50,445 bases of DNA from JANPCX01 sp031431125. GTDB taxonomy: Bacteria; Pseudomonadota; Gammaproteobacteria; Burkholderiales; Burkholderiaceae_C. Below the pieces are notes generated by a model that saw only the letters and a program-made list of their open reading frames with translations, did not search any database and was not told the origin of the DNA. Positions 1-7,266 of this stretch are shown piece by piece. A program made the translations under genes and the position numbers. The stretch lies in the NCBI GenBank assembly GCA_031431125.1, contig JANPCX010000005.1, positions 1 to 50,445 of the forward strand, read 5' to 3'. Position 1 is the first letter of the stretch. Every line of letters begins with the position of its first letter.

Positions 1-72
1 CAGCCTCACAGCCTCTAGCTTGAACTCCAGCGTGTATCTGGCCCGATGCTTCATTCCGTCTTTCTTGCTCAT
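1..72 (-). CDS. IS3-type transposase OrfA, 5' end only
   Basis: The reverse strand from 72 to the window edge encodes 24 residues beginning MSKKDGMKHR and continuing RYTLEFKLEAVRL. This is the usual start of the small helix-turn-helix subunit (OrfA) of IS3-family transposases, which binds the element ends. A good Shine-Dalgarno run (GGAG followed by GAGAG) lies just upstream of the ATG. The remainder is outside the window, so family and integrity cannot be judged. Its neighbours are a gene fragment and a toxin-antitoxin pair, as expected of an accessory boundary. Confidence 0.7.
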   Translation of the reverse strand, partial: MSKKDGMKHRARYTLEFKLEAVRL

Positions 73-134
73 CTCTCGTTCTCCATAACTGCATTTTTAT
101 CATCAGCTATGAACTACGTTTTTCGGGGGCAAGG

Positions 135-443
135 TCATAAGGCCTCCATGCGCTGAAATCCAGCACCCGGAAAACCGTGGCGCATGTCGTTCAGCATCAG
201 CAAATAGTAGTCCAGCAGCGGCGTGGTTTTGCCCTGCACTTTGGCCAGGTCGTCCCAACGGCGCAGAGCCACGGCCTGGCGGGCATAGGGCCGCGCATCG
301 AAATCCTCGATCTCTTGGCGGCTCATGGGCCCACCTTGCAGGGACAAGGAGCGCACAGAAGCGGGGCTGAGACTAAAAGCGTACTCGGGCAAAGTCGCCA
401 CCAAATACCGTTTGGCCGCCACGTGGGTCGTGGCATATATCAC
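135..443 (-). pseudogene. Decayed 3' fragment of a PhnZ-like HD-domain gene
   Basis: The 102-residue frame matches residues about 103-198 of the intact HD-domain protein at 9861-10463 almost throughout (shared blocks AKRYLVATLPEYA, SLSLQGGPMS, RQAVALRRWDDLAK). The two copies also align at the DNA level over roughly 280 bp, by eye about 80 percent identical. The N-terminal half, which carries the metal-binding HD motif, is missing. The homology stops near 430, immediately before the toxin-antitoxin genes. I read this as the remnant of a second copy truncated by rearrangement. The 102-residue frame is probably not functional because most iron ligands are absent. An IS3-type transposase lies next to it. 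Confidence 0.75.
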
Positions 444-478
444 CCACGCCCGCTACACTTCGATCTTCGGAGGCCCCT

Positions 479-706
479 ATGTCTGCACTCGCTGAAGAAC
501 TGTCTCGCAAAGCGCTTGCGCTCACTCCCGAGGAACGGGTGTGGCTTGCAGAGGAATTGCTGGCCACCGTCCACGAAGAAGATCCAGAGGTAGAGGCCGC
601 CTGGGACGTGGAGATCAAACGTCGCATCGCTGAGATCGAGAACGGGACGGCCAAGCTCATCCCCGCTGAAGATGTATTCGCGGAAATCCGCCGCATGATC
701 AAGTGA
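479..706 (+). CDS. Antitoxin, addiction-module protein family
   Basis: This 75-residue acidic helical protein has the layout of the small addiction-module antitoxins that pair with ParE/RelE toxins: an N-terminal LTPEERVWLAEELLATV segment and a C-terminal charged helix ending AEDVFAEIRRMIK. It would bind and neutralise the toxin encoded directly downstream and probably repress their shared promoter. A GGAGGC ribosome site at about 468-473 fixes the ATG at 479. The stop overlaps the toxin start by 4 bp, which suggests translational coupling. The family is recognised from sequence pattern. The cognate pairing is inferred from the overlap. Confidence 0.82.
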   Translation: MSALAEELSRKALALTPEERVWLAEELLATVHEEDPEVEAAWDVEIKRRIAEIENGTAKLIPAEDVFAEIRRMIK

Positions 707-1005
707 AACCAGTTCAGTTTCACGACGAGGCCAAGGCCGAGATCGCGCACGAAACGCTCTACTACAACCAGGTCAGTCCAGCCTTGGCCGAACGTTTTGT
801 CCAAGCAATCGAGAGGGCCGTTGCGCTGGCATCAGAGTTTCCGGCCATGGGCAGCAATTACAAGTACGGCACTCGTCGCTACTACCCGAAGAAGTTTCCC
901 TTTTCAGTGGTTTACATCGAACGAGAGAGCACGGTGTATGTCCTTGCTCTCGCCCCGTTCTCCAAGAAGCCTGGCTACTGGCGCAACCGCCGCCACGACG
1001 CTTAG
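703..1005 (+). CDS. ParE/RelE-family toxin
   Basis: This is a 100-residue basic protein with the ParE-type fold signature: an N-terminal FHDEAKAEIAHETLYYNQ helix, a central FPAMGSNYKYGTRRYYPKKF region and the closing strand VVYIERESTVYVLALAPFSK. ParE-type members poison DNA gyrase and RelE-type members cut mRNA; the sequence alone does not separate them, although the length and the RRYYPKKFPFSVVY block look ParE-like. Translation starts at GTG 703, inside the antitoxin stop. The 3' end overlaps the convergent DUF1045 gene by 4 bp. With the IS fragment and gene remnant beside it, the pair is probably a mobile insertion. Confidence 0.85.
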   Translation: MKPVQFHDEAKAEIAHETLYYNQVSPALAERFVQAIERAVALASEFPAMGSNYKYGTRRYYPKKFPFSVVYIERESTVYVLALAPFSKKPGYWRNRRHDA

Positions 1006-1706
1006 AGTTGAGAGCACTGGGCGTCGCCCAACGCAAACCGATGCGTTAAATAGAACGGCGCTTGGGCACCGACCTCAATGAATACGCACAGCTCGCTGCA
1101 CCACAAGGGCTGACCCAGCGCGGTTGCAAAGTGAGCGTGGGCCAGCGGCATCAAAACTGCCCGCTCCGGCGCACTCAACCCATTACTCAACGTCATGTGA
1201 AACCGCCAATCCTCCAGCACATGGGCGTAGCCCAGGCGCTCGACATGGCCACGTTGACCAGGGGTGAGGTGGGGTTGCAAGTAACGTTTTTGTTGTGCCT
1301 CGGTCAGCGCAGCGCGCCAGGGGTCGAGTTCGAGCACACAGGCATCGGCCAGGCGGCGCAGGGGGTGGTCAGCTGCTGGGGGTGTGGTGGGGCGCAAGGC
1401 CAGGAAGTCACCGAGCTCGGCCACTTCCAGGGCGGGCATTAAAAACGCCGTTTGTAGTGAGGCCCAGGCCTGCACGGCTTGCAGAAAGTCGTGCTCGGTC
1501 AAGCCGGGTTGGAGCCGCAAAGGCGCTTTGAGCGTGGCATGAAAGCCGTAGCGCCAGGGTGTGCTGACTTCAGCTCGCGCGGGCGGTGAAAGTGGTTTGC
1601 CTGCTTGCGCATCACGCCCCAGCCATGTGCATCCGGCCCGCCACAAGGGGTGGTCGGCGGGGGGCGCGAAGTAGAGCGCATAACGTTTTTGATTCGAGGG
1701 GGTCAT
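1002..1706 (-). CDS. DUF1045 phosphonate-metabolism protein (2H phosphoesterase fold)
   Basis: This 234-residue protein belongs to the DUF1045 family that recurs in phosphonate operons. Two H-x-T motifs are visible, His56-Ala-Thr58 (in YGFHATLKAP) and His170-Met-Thr172 (in WRFHMTLSN). These are the hallmark of 2H phosphoesterases, which open cyclic or 2',5'-phosphodiesters. No phnP is present in the window, yet the C-P lyase route yields a cyclic ribose phosphate that PhnP normally opens. A substitute role for this protein is plausible but is inference. The gene lies 227 bp downstream of phnF on the same strand, separated from it by a MITE-like repeat. The start is the ATG at 1704-1706. Confidence 0.85.
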   Translation of the reverse strand: MTPSNQKRYALYFAPPADHPLWRAGCTWLGRDAQAGKPLSPPARAEVSTPWRYGFHATLKAPLRLQPGLTEHDFLQAVQAWASLQTAFLMPALEVAELGDFLALRPTTPPAADHPLRRLADACVLELDPWRAALTEAQQKRYLQPHLTPGQRGHVERLGYAHVLEDWRFHMTLSNGLSAPERAVLMPLAHAHFATALGQPLWCSELCVFIEVGAQAPFYLTHRFALGDAQCSQL

Positions 1707-1714
1707 GCGGCATG

Positions 1715-1952
1715 ATCCTAGAAACGGCAGTTGGACGCGCCCGATTGGGCTGCGATGCGGTGGGCTGGCAAGGCGTGACGACGCGGCGGGCTAATGCCCG
1801 CAAGGAGGAGCAACGCCGCCAGCACGCCACAGCGCTGCTCAATCGGGTGCGTAGCGCTCTCAACCAGGAGGTGAAGACGTTCGTGTAAGGAAAACTCGAT
1901 GCTCATCAGGTTTTGCCAGCGGGATGAAGCGGTCAACTGCCGTTGCTAGGAT
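1715..1952. repeat. MITE-like element, copy 1, with 19-bp terminal inverted repeats
   Basis: The element is bounded by ATCCTAGAAACGGCAGTTG (from 1715) and its reverse complement ending at 1952, with one mismatch. The interior is about 200 bp and has no transposase. It contains an open 72-residue frame on the minus strand, but the second copy at 50307 differs from it by compensating small shifts, so I do not treat it as a gene. The right end overlaps the 3' end of phnF and provides its stop codon. No clear target duplication was seen. Confidence 0.75.
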
Positions 1953-2667
1953 GTGCCACGGTGAGTTGCACTGCATCGGCGGCGAAGAGGGTGCGACCGG
2001 CTTCCACGATTTGGCCGTCCGTGTCCCGGCTTTGGAACTGCACGACGAGCACGGGCTCGGAGGCGGGGCGGGACAGCAGGTCGGCCTCGGTGCTGGTGGG
2101 CAAGCGGCAGGACACCGTGCTTTGCGCGCGCACATAGTCCAGCACGCCCAAGGACTGCAGGGCCTGGGTGATGGAGCCGCAGCGAACAAAAGCCTCGGGC
2201 ATGTCGATGAGGCGCGGGCAGGGGTACACCGTGGTGCCCAGGCCAATCGGCCGGCCTCGAAGGCTGGCGCGTGTGGTCAAGACCACCACCTTGTTTCGTT
2301 TGGACAACTGCAAAGGGTTGGCCCACTCACCCGCTGCTTGCACCTGGTGGTGCAACAGCTCGCGCTGGGCGGCCTCGCCGGCTTGGGCCAGGTTGTGCGT
2401 CATGCGGGTGCGGCGCTGCAGGGCGTAGTCCAGCACCAGCTCGCGCACATAGGTGCCGCTGCCTTGTTGCACACGCAAATGCCCTTCCTGAACCAGGGCC
2501 TGCACGGCTTGGCGCAGGGTGTGGCGGTTCACGCCAAATTGTTCGGCGAGCTGCACATCACTGGGCAGCCGCTCGCCGGGCTTCAAGTGGCCTTGGGTGA
2601 TGTCTCGTCGCAGGGTGTGTGCAATTTGCGCCCACAGGCGTTGGGGTGGATCACTGGGCGTGGGCAT
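1933..2667 (-). CDS. phnF: PhnF, GntR/HutC-family regulator of phosphonate genes
   Basis: This GntR-type repressor has an N-terminal winged helix (about residues 8-70, with the recognition region SDVQLAEQFGVNRHTLRQAV) and a C-terminal UTRA effector domain. The effector domain ends in VQFQSRDTDGQIVEAGRTLF, typical of the HutC subfamily. It is divergent from phnG, so it should control the C-P lyase operon, perhaps through the palindrome at 2740-2753. The start is uncertain: ATG 2667 (MPTPSDPPQR) or TTG 2682 adds five residues, and neither has a good ribosome site. The last residues (HPSNGS) and the stop come from the MITE-like repeat end, so the native C-terminus was probably replaced. Confidence 0.9.
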   Translation of the reverse strand: MPTPSDPPQRLWAQIAHTLRRDITQGHLKPGERLPSDVQLAEQFGVNRHTLRQAVQALVQEGHLRVQQGSGTYVRELVLDYALQRRTRMTHNLAQAGEAAQRELLHHQVQAAGEWANPLQLSKRNKVVVLTTRASLRGRPIGLGTTVYPCPRLIDMPEAFVRCGSITQALQSLGVLDYVRAQSTVSCRLPTSTEADLLSRPASEPVLVVQFQSRDTDGQIVEAGRTLFAADAVQLTVAHPSNGS

Positions 2668-2691
2668 GTTGAATGTTGTCAATAAGACGGT

Positions 2692-2709
2692 GCGTCAAGA
2701 AACCGTCAC
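2692..2709 (+). promoter_or_regulatory. Pho box-like direct repeat upstream of phnG
   Basis: GCGTCAAGAAACCGTCAC contains two GTCA cores 11 bp apart and matches the enteric Pho box consensus at 13 of 18 positions by hand count. A possible -10 box, CAGAAT, lies at 2720-2725, the spacing expected when the box replaces the -35 element. This supports PhoB activation of phnG onward. It needs a matrix scan to confirm. Confidence 0.5.
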
Positions 2710-2739
2710 ACAAGAAGTACAGAATGCGTGCATCTTAAA

Positions 2740-2753
2740 GTCGTCTAGATGAC
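2740..2753. promoter_or_regulatory. Putative PhnF operator
   Basis: GTCGTCTAGATGAC is a palindrome with one mismatched pair, 6 bp before the phnG ATG and downstream of the possible -10 box. Its core GTCTAGAT matches the HutC-subfamily consensus GTMTAKAC at seven of eight positions. PhnF is a HutC-subfamily protein encoded divergently, so a repressor site here is reasonable. Confidence 0.4.
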
Positions 2754-2759
2754 ACGCCC

Positions 2760-3254
2760 ATGACAAGCGCTGCCGAACGTTCCACCGAACACCCCATGAC
2801 GCCCGAGCGACGGGCCGAGGCGCTGCGTGTGTTGGCGGCGGCCAATCCCGATCAGTTGACCCGTTTGGCCGCCCCCATCGTGGCCGACCATGCGTTTGAT
2901 GTGCTGCGCGCGCCTGAGGCCGGTTTGATGATGGTGCGTGCCCGGCTGGCCAATACCGGCGACCGCTACAACCTCGGCGAAGTCACCGTGACGCGCTGTG
3001 TGGTGCGGCACGCGCCGGGCTCCGGCCACGCCGCTGTGGCGGGCGTGGGCCATGTGATGGGTTTGAACAGCGCACATGCCCTGGTGGTGGCGCAGATGGA
3101 CGCGCTGCTGCAACTGCCCGCCTTGCATGGGCTGTTGTGGTCGTCCGTGATTGAACCGCTGCAACAGGCCATGAACCAAAAAAGACAAGCTGAGCGGGCG
3201 AACACTGAAACGAGCCGCGTGCGCTTCTTCACCTTGCAATCGGAGGCCGCATGA
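2760..3254 (+). CDS. phnG: PhnG, alpha-D-ribose 1-methylphosphonate 5-triphosphate synthase subunit
   Basis: This 164-residue PhnG is the first gene of the C-P lyase operon. With PhnH, PhnI and PhnL it joins the phosphonate to the ribose of ATP with release of adenine. Family features are PERRAEALRVLAAANPDQL near the start, the GDRYNLGEVTVTRCVVR strand region and the AVAGVGHVMGLNSAHAL segment. The first ATG at 2760 is used here; an internal ATG at 2796 would give a start closer to that of typical homologues. The stop overlaps the phnH ATG by 4 bp. Regulation is likely by PhoB (2692-2709) and PhnF (2740-2753). Confidence 0.93.
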   Translation: MTSAAERSTEHPMTPERRAEALRVLAAANPDQLTRLAAPIVADHAFDVLRAPEAGLMMVRARLANTGDRYNLGEVTVTRCVVRHAPGSGHAAVAGVGHVMGLNSAHALVVAQMDALLQLPALHGLLWSSVIEPLQQAMNQKRQAERANTETSRVRFFTLQSEAA

Positions 3255-3883
3255 ACTTGGCCGACATCGCACCCGGGTTTGCGTCGCCCGTGGCGGGCGC
3301 GCAGCAAACGTTTCGTGCCGTGCTGCAGGCCATGTCACGCCCGGGGTCGTTGCAGGTGCTGCCACCGCAAGCCACCCAGGGCCTGCAAGCGCCGGGCATC
3401 AGCGCGGCGCTCAATGCGGTGCTGTTGACCTTGCTCGATGCCGACACCTCTTTGCACCTGGGGCCGTTCTGGCACCGCGACGCGCTGCAAGACTATTTGC
3501 GTTTTCACACGGCCACCCGTTTGGTGGAGGAGGCCGAGCAGGTGAATGAAGCCGAGTTTGTGGTCATCAGCAGTGCGAATGCGTTTGCGCATTGGTGGTC
3601 GGTGTTGGACATGGGGAGCGATGAAACCCCGCAGCGCAGCAGCACCCTGATTCTGGAAGTGCAAAGCCTGAGCCAAAAGGCGGGCGAGCCCGGTGGCCTC
3701 TTGCTGAGCGGCCCCGGCATTCAAGACGTGCAGCGTTTGGTGGTGGGTGATGTGCCGCCGGATTTCTGGCAAGCCCGCATCCAAGCCCAGGCCTTGTTTC
3801 CGCGTGGTGTGGATTTGATTCTGTGCTGCGACCAGACGGTGGCGGCGATTCCGCGCAGCACGCATATCGTGATCGAGGAGTAG
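3251..3883 (+). CDS. phnH: PhnH, C-P lyase core complex subunit
   Basis: This 210-residue PhnH begins MNLADIAPGFASPVAGAQQT and includes the conserved FRAVLQAMSRPGSLQ region. It is a structural partner in the PhnG2H2I2J2 core, with a fold related to PLP-dependent transferases but no cofactor. The later GVDLILCCDQTVAAIPRSTHI segment matches the family C-terminus. The ATG overlaps the phnG stop (ATGA) and a GTG start of phnI follows 3 bp after the stop, so synthesis of the core subunits is coupled. Length is normal. Confidence 0.93.
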   Translation: MNLADIAPGFASPVAGAQQTFRAVLQAMSRPGSLQVLPPQATQGLQAPGISAALNAVLLTLLDADTSLHLGPFWHRDALQDYLRFHTATRLVEEAEQVNEAEFVVISSANAFAHWWSVLDMGSDETPQRSSTLILEVQSLSQKAGEPGGLLLSGPGIQDVQRLVVGDVPPDFWQARIQAQALFPRGVDLILCCDQTVAAIPRSTHIVIEE

Positions 3884-3886
3884 CAG

Positions 3887-5014
3887 GTGTACATCGCAGT
3901 TAAAGGCGGGGAACAAGCGATTGCCGCATCGCTGCGTTTGCTCGACGCCGCACGCCGTGGTGACGCCGCCGTGCCCGAATTGCAGGTGCAACAACTGCGC
4001 GAACAACTGGGCCTGCTGGTGGACCGTGTGATGGCCGAGGCCTCGCTTTACGACCCATCGCTTGCCGCCTTGGCCATCAAACAAGCTTTGGGGGATGTGA
4101 CCGAAGCGGTATTTTTGCTGCGCGCCTACCGCACCACTTTGCCGCGTTTTGGTTTCACGCAGCCGGTAGACACCCGGCGCATGCGGGCGCAGCGGCGCGT
4201 CAGTGGCATCTTCAAAGACATCCCTGGTGGGCAGTTGTTGGGTGCCACCTTTGACTACACCCAGCGCCTGCTGGACTTTGGCTTGATGCAGGACAGGCCG
4301 CAGGAGGCGCTGAATTCCTTGGCTTCTGAAGCACGGCCCAAAATCGCCGACCCGAGCGAGCCTTTGCACAACCCCATCGACGCACTGACCGCTGAAGGTT
4401 TGATCGAGGCCTGCCACCCCACAGAGGGCGACCCCGAACCGCTGGACATCACCCGCGACCCGCCCGTCTATCCGCTGCCGCGCACCGCCAGGCTGCAAAT
4501 GCTGGCGCGCGCCGATGAAGGCTGGGTGCTGGGCATGGCTTATTCCACGCAGCGCGGTTATGCCAACAGCCATCCGTTTGCGGGTGAGATTCGCCATGGC
4601 GCGGTGCCGCTGGAAATTGTTCCAGAGGAGTTGGGCTTTGCGATTGAAATTGGCGAGATCGAGTTGACCGACTGCCAAATGATCAACCAGTTTGTTGGCA
4701 GCAGCACCCAGCCCGCACAGTTCACACGCGGCCAGGGTCTGGTGTTGGGCCATGGGGAGCGCAAAGCCATGGCGATGTCGCTGGTGGACCGCGTGCTGCG
4801 CTTTGAAGAGTTTGATGAACTGCCCACCAGCCCGGCCCAAATGCAAGAGTTCGTGCTGCCCCATGGCGACAACGTGGAGGCCTCGGGTTTTGTGCAGCAC
4901 TTGAAGCTGCCGCACTACGTGACGTTTGAGTCGGAGTTGCAGTTGATACGCTCATTGCGTGAAGCGCATTCAAAGCGTTCAGATGCGTCGCCCGAAACGG
5001 AGGCAGGCACATGA
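3887..5014 (+). CDS. phnI: PhnI, nucleosidase-type subunit of C-P lyase core
   Basis: This 375-residue PhnI begins MYIAVKGGEQAI with a GTG start at 3887, where the only nearby upstream purine run is GCAGG. PhnI carries the nucleosidase activity that splits adenine from the nucleotide while PhnG, PhnH and PhnL are present. Conserved blocks visible here include GVDLILCC-adjacent operon order, MAEASLYDPSLAALAIKQA, FGFTQPVDTRRMRAQRR and the ELTDCQMINQFVG region. The 3' end overlaps phnJ by 4 bp. Size and position agree with the canonical GHIJ order. Confidence 0.94.
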   Translation: MYIAVKGGEQAIAASLRLLDAARRGDAAVPELQVQQLREQLGLLVDRVMAEASLYDPSLAALAIKQALGDVTEAVFLLRAYRTTLPRFGFTQPVDTRRMRAQRRVSGIFKDIPGGQLLGATFDYTQRLLDFGLMQDRPQEALNSLASEARPKIADPSEPLHNPIDALTAEGLIEACHPTEGDPEPLDITRDPPVYPLPRTARLQMLARADEGWVLGMAYSTQRGYANSHPFAGEIRHGAVPLEIVPEELGFAIEIGEIELTDCQMINQFVGSSTQPAQFTRGQGLVLGHGERKAMAMSLVDRVLRFEEFDELPTSPAQMQEFVLPHGDNVEASGFVQHLKLPHYVTFESELQLIRSLREAHSKRSDASPETEAGT

Positions 5015-5841
5015 ATGGTTATAACTTCGCCTACCTCGACGAGAACACCAAACGTTCCATCCGCCGCGCCTTGCTCAAAGCAGTGGCCATTCCCGGCCAC
5101 CAGGTGCCGTTTGGTTCGCGTGAGATGCCACTGGCTTATGGCTGGGGCACGGGTGGCATCCAGGTGACGGCAGCGGTGATCGGTGCCAGCGACGTGCTCA
5201 AGGTCATCGACCAAGGCTCAGACGACACCACCAACGCGGTCAACATCAGGCAGTTTTTTGCCCGCACCACCGGCGTGGCGACCACCGAGCGCACACGCGA
5301 GGCCACCGTGATTCAAACCCGGCACCGCATTCCTGAGCACCCCCTCACCGAAGCGCAAATATTGGTCTACCAGGTTCCCCAACCCGAGCCGCTCTACAAA
5401 CTGGAGCCGCACCGTGGTGAGACACGCAAGCTGCATGCGTTTGCAGAGTACGGCTTGATGAATGTGAAGCTCTACGAAGACATCGCCCACTGGGGCCGCA
5501 TTGATGTGAGCTACGACTACCCGGTGCTCGTGAACCACCGTTATGTGATGTCGCCCTCGCCCATCCCGAGTTTTGACAACCCCAAGATGCACCAGAACCC
5601 GGCCCTGCAGCTGTTTGGCGCGGGCCGCGAAAAACGTCTTTATGCGGTGCCGCCCTACACCGATGTGAAAAGTTTGGACTTTGCCGACCACCCCTTCCAC
5701 ATCGAACCCCAAGGCCACGCCTGCGCCCTGTGCGGCAGCACCACAAGTTATCTGGACGAGATGGTGCTGGACGACGGGCAAACCCTGTGGGCTTGTTCCG
5801 ACAGCGATTGGTGCAAAGAGCAGCAGGAGCTGTCGAGATGA
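5011..5841 (+). CDS. phnJ: PhnJ, radical SAM C-P lyase
   Basis: PhnJ is the radical S-adenosylmethionine enzyme that breaks the carbon-phosphorus bond of ribose 1-phosphonate 5-phosphate, giving a hydrocarbon and the 1,2-cyclic phosphate. The 276-residue protein keeps the four family cysteines near the C-terminus (Cys238, Cys241, Cys262, Cys268), which include the unusual non-CX3CX2C cluster ligands. The spacing I count is CX2C-X20-CX5C, one residue shorter in the long gap than the X21 usually quoted for E. coli. The N-terminal NFAYLDENTKRSIRRALLK block is also typical. The stop overlaps the ATG of the next gene by 4 bp. Confidence 0.96.
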   Translation: MNGYNFAYLDENTKRSIRRALLKAVAIPGHQVPFGSREMPLAYGWGTGGIQVTAAVIGASDVLKVIDQGSDDTTNAVNIRQFFARTTGVATTERTREATVIQTRHRIPEHPLTEAQILVYQVPQPEPLYKLEPHRGETRKLHAFAEYGLMNVKLYEDIAHWGRIDVSYDYPVLVNHRYVMSPSPIPSFDNPKMHQNPALQLFGAGREKRLYAVPPYTDVKSLDFADHPFHIEPQGHACALCGSTTSYLDEMVLDDGQTLWACSDSDWCKEQQELSR

Positions 5842-6347
5842 GCGCGCCCAACAAAGCCGTGGTGCCGGCCGCATTGACCATTCGGCAAGCTGACGCGGCC
5901 GATTGGCCCGAGGTGCTGCGCCTTTATGAGTCGTCCGGCATCGACAAGCCGGGTGCCAACGATGCGCACGCGGGGCCCGCCTTGTGGTCACGCCTGGAGC
6001 GTGCCGGTGGTGTGGTGTTGCTCGCCGAGGCGGGCGGCCACGCGGTGGGAACGCTCACGCTCTTTGTCTTGCCTCTTTTGGCCCATGGCGGCCAACCCTC
6101 CATGGTGGTGGACGACGTGGCGGTGGACCCCAGCACCCAGGGCTTAGGAATCGGCCGCGCACTGATGAATGCCGCCATGCAGATGGCGCGTCAGCAGGGT
6201 TGCTACAAGCTGGCCCTGTCGTCCAACCTCAAACGCCATGCGGCCCATGCGTTTTATGAGCACATCGGTTTGCAGCAGCATGGGCTGAGTTTTTTTGTGC
6301 AGCCTATTGCGGAACATGCCGAGAACAAGGCGGAGTTTTTGACATGA
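5838..6347 (+). CDS. GNAT N-acetyltransferase, PhnO-like
   Basis: This 169-residue GNAT protein lies between phnJ and phnK, overlapping both by 4 bp. The acetyl-CoA binding motif A is clear (VDDVAVDPSTQGLGIGRALM), followed by a Y/F-rich motif B (KRHAAHAFYEHIGL). PhnO in E. coli acetylates aminoalkylphosphonates and so detoxifies or primes them; the same role is inferred here from position. The open frame extends upstream to 5730 inside phnJ, but the ATG at 5838, with the ATGA overlap and the MSAPNKA start, is the natural one. It is about 25 residues longer at the N-terminus than E. coli PhnO. Confidence 0.85.
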   Translation: MSAPNKAVVPAALTIRQADAADWPEVLRLYESSGIDKPGANDAHAGPALWSRLERAGGVVLLAEAGGHAVGTLTLFVLPLLAHGGQPSMVVDDVAVDPSTQGLGIGRALMNAAMQMARQQGCYKLALSSNLKRHAAHAFYEHIGLQQHGLSFFVQPIAEHAENKAEFLT

Positions 6348-7141
6348 AAGCAGCACAGTCACACCCGCTGCTGGCGGTCCAAAACCTCGGCTACCGTTTT
6401 CCCAGCCTGCGCCAAGAAGCGTGGGCGGTGCGACAAGCCAGCTTCGAGTTGTTTGCCGGCGAGGTGGTGGCCATCGTGGGTGAGTCGGGCTCGGGCAAAT
6501 CCACTTTGCTCAACTGCATTGCCGGGCGATTGACCCCCCAACAAGGCCAGGTGCATTACCAACCACGCGCGGGCGAGGTGGTGGATGTGCATGCTTTGGC
6601 CGAACGCGAGCTGCGGGTTTTGGCGCGCACCGAATGGGGTTTTGTGGAGCAACATGCCCACGAGGGGCTGCGCATGAATGTGAGTGCCGGGGCCAATGTG
6701 GCCGAGAGGCTGATGGGTTTGGGCGAGCGCCACTACAGCCAGTTGCGCGGCACGGCGGCCCAGTGGATGCAGCGGGTGGAGCTGGAGCCTGGTCGCATCG
6801 ACGACTCGCCCCGCGCTTTCTCGGGCGGCATGCGCCAGCGCCTGCAAATTGCCCGCAACCTCGTCACCCGGCCGCGTTTGGTCTTGATGGACGAACCGAC
6901 CTCGGGTTTGGATGTGTCGGTGCAAGCACGGCTGCTCGACCTGATACGCCTCTTGGTGGCGCGCCTGCATTTATCGGCACTCATCGTCACCCACGACCTG
7001 GGTGTGGCCCGCCTCTTGGCCCACCGCACCTTGGTGATGCGCCAAGGCGAGATCGTTGAACAAGGCCTCACGGACAGGGTGCTGGACGACCCGCAGCATG
7101 CCTATACCCAGCTGTTGGTGTCGTCCGTGGTTTCTGCATGA
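6344..7141 (+). CDS. phnK: PhnK, C-P lyase-associated ABC ATPase
   Basis: This 265-residue ABC-type ATPase without a transporter role docks on the PhnJ dimer of the C-P lyase core and powers turnover. Motifs are Walker A GESGSGKST at residues 46-54, the signature FSGGMRQRLQIARNL and Walker B LVLMDEPTSGLD. The H-loop histidine sits in LIVTHDLGVARLL. The gene is coupled to the upstream acetyltransferase (4-bp overlap). A 125-bp gap with a strong hairpin separates it from phnL, the only sizeable break in the operon. Confidence 0.94.
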   Translation: MKAAQSHPLLAVQNLGYRFPSLRQEAWAVRQASFELFAGEVVAIVGESGSGKSTLLNCIAGRLTPQQGQVHYQPRAGEVVDVHALAERELRVLARTEWGFVEQHAHEGLRMNVSAGANVAERLMGLGERHYSQLRGTAAQWMQRVELEPGRIDDSPRAFSGGMRQRLQIARNLVTRPRLVLMDEPTSGLDVSVQARLLDLIRLLVARLHLSALIVTHDLGVARLLAHRTLVMRQGEIVEQGLTDRVLDDPQHAYTQLLVSSVVSA

Positions 7142-7200
7142 GATGACCGCATGAAGCCAACCACCATCCCCGGTGATCAGCAGATCATTCAACAACCCAG

Positions 7201-7230
7201 CCGTCATTCCCGCTTTCGCGGGAATGACGG
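7201..7230. repeat. Perfect 13-bp-stem hairpin repeat between phnK and phnL
   Basis: CCGTCATTCCCGC and its exact reverse complement are separated by the loop TTTC. There is no T-run after the stem, so it is not a classical intrinsic terminator. The sequence resembles the small GGGAATGACGG-type REP repeats scattered in many betaproteobacterial genomes. In the transcript it could stabilise the upstream phnGHIJ-O-K message or dampen phnLM expression. Confidence 0.75.
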
Positions 7231-7266
7231 AGCTGTGGGTTATCGCCGCAGACGTTTCACCTGGGG

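Noticed and set aside
1718..1936. 72-residue frame inside the MITE-like element
   Set aside because: The second copy shows small compensating shifts and no protein family was recognised; the frame includes the terminal repeats themselves.
3335..4915. 526-codon open frame antisense to phnH and phnI
   Set aside because: Covers two canonical C-P lyase genes and has His/Gln-rich shadow composition.
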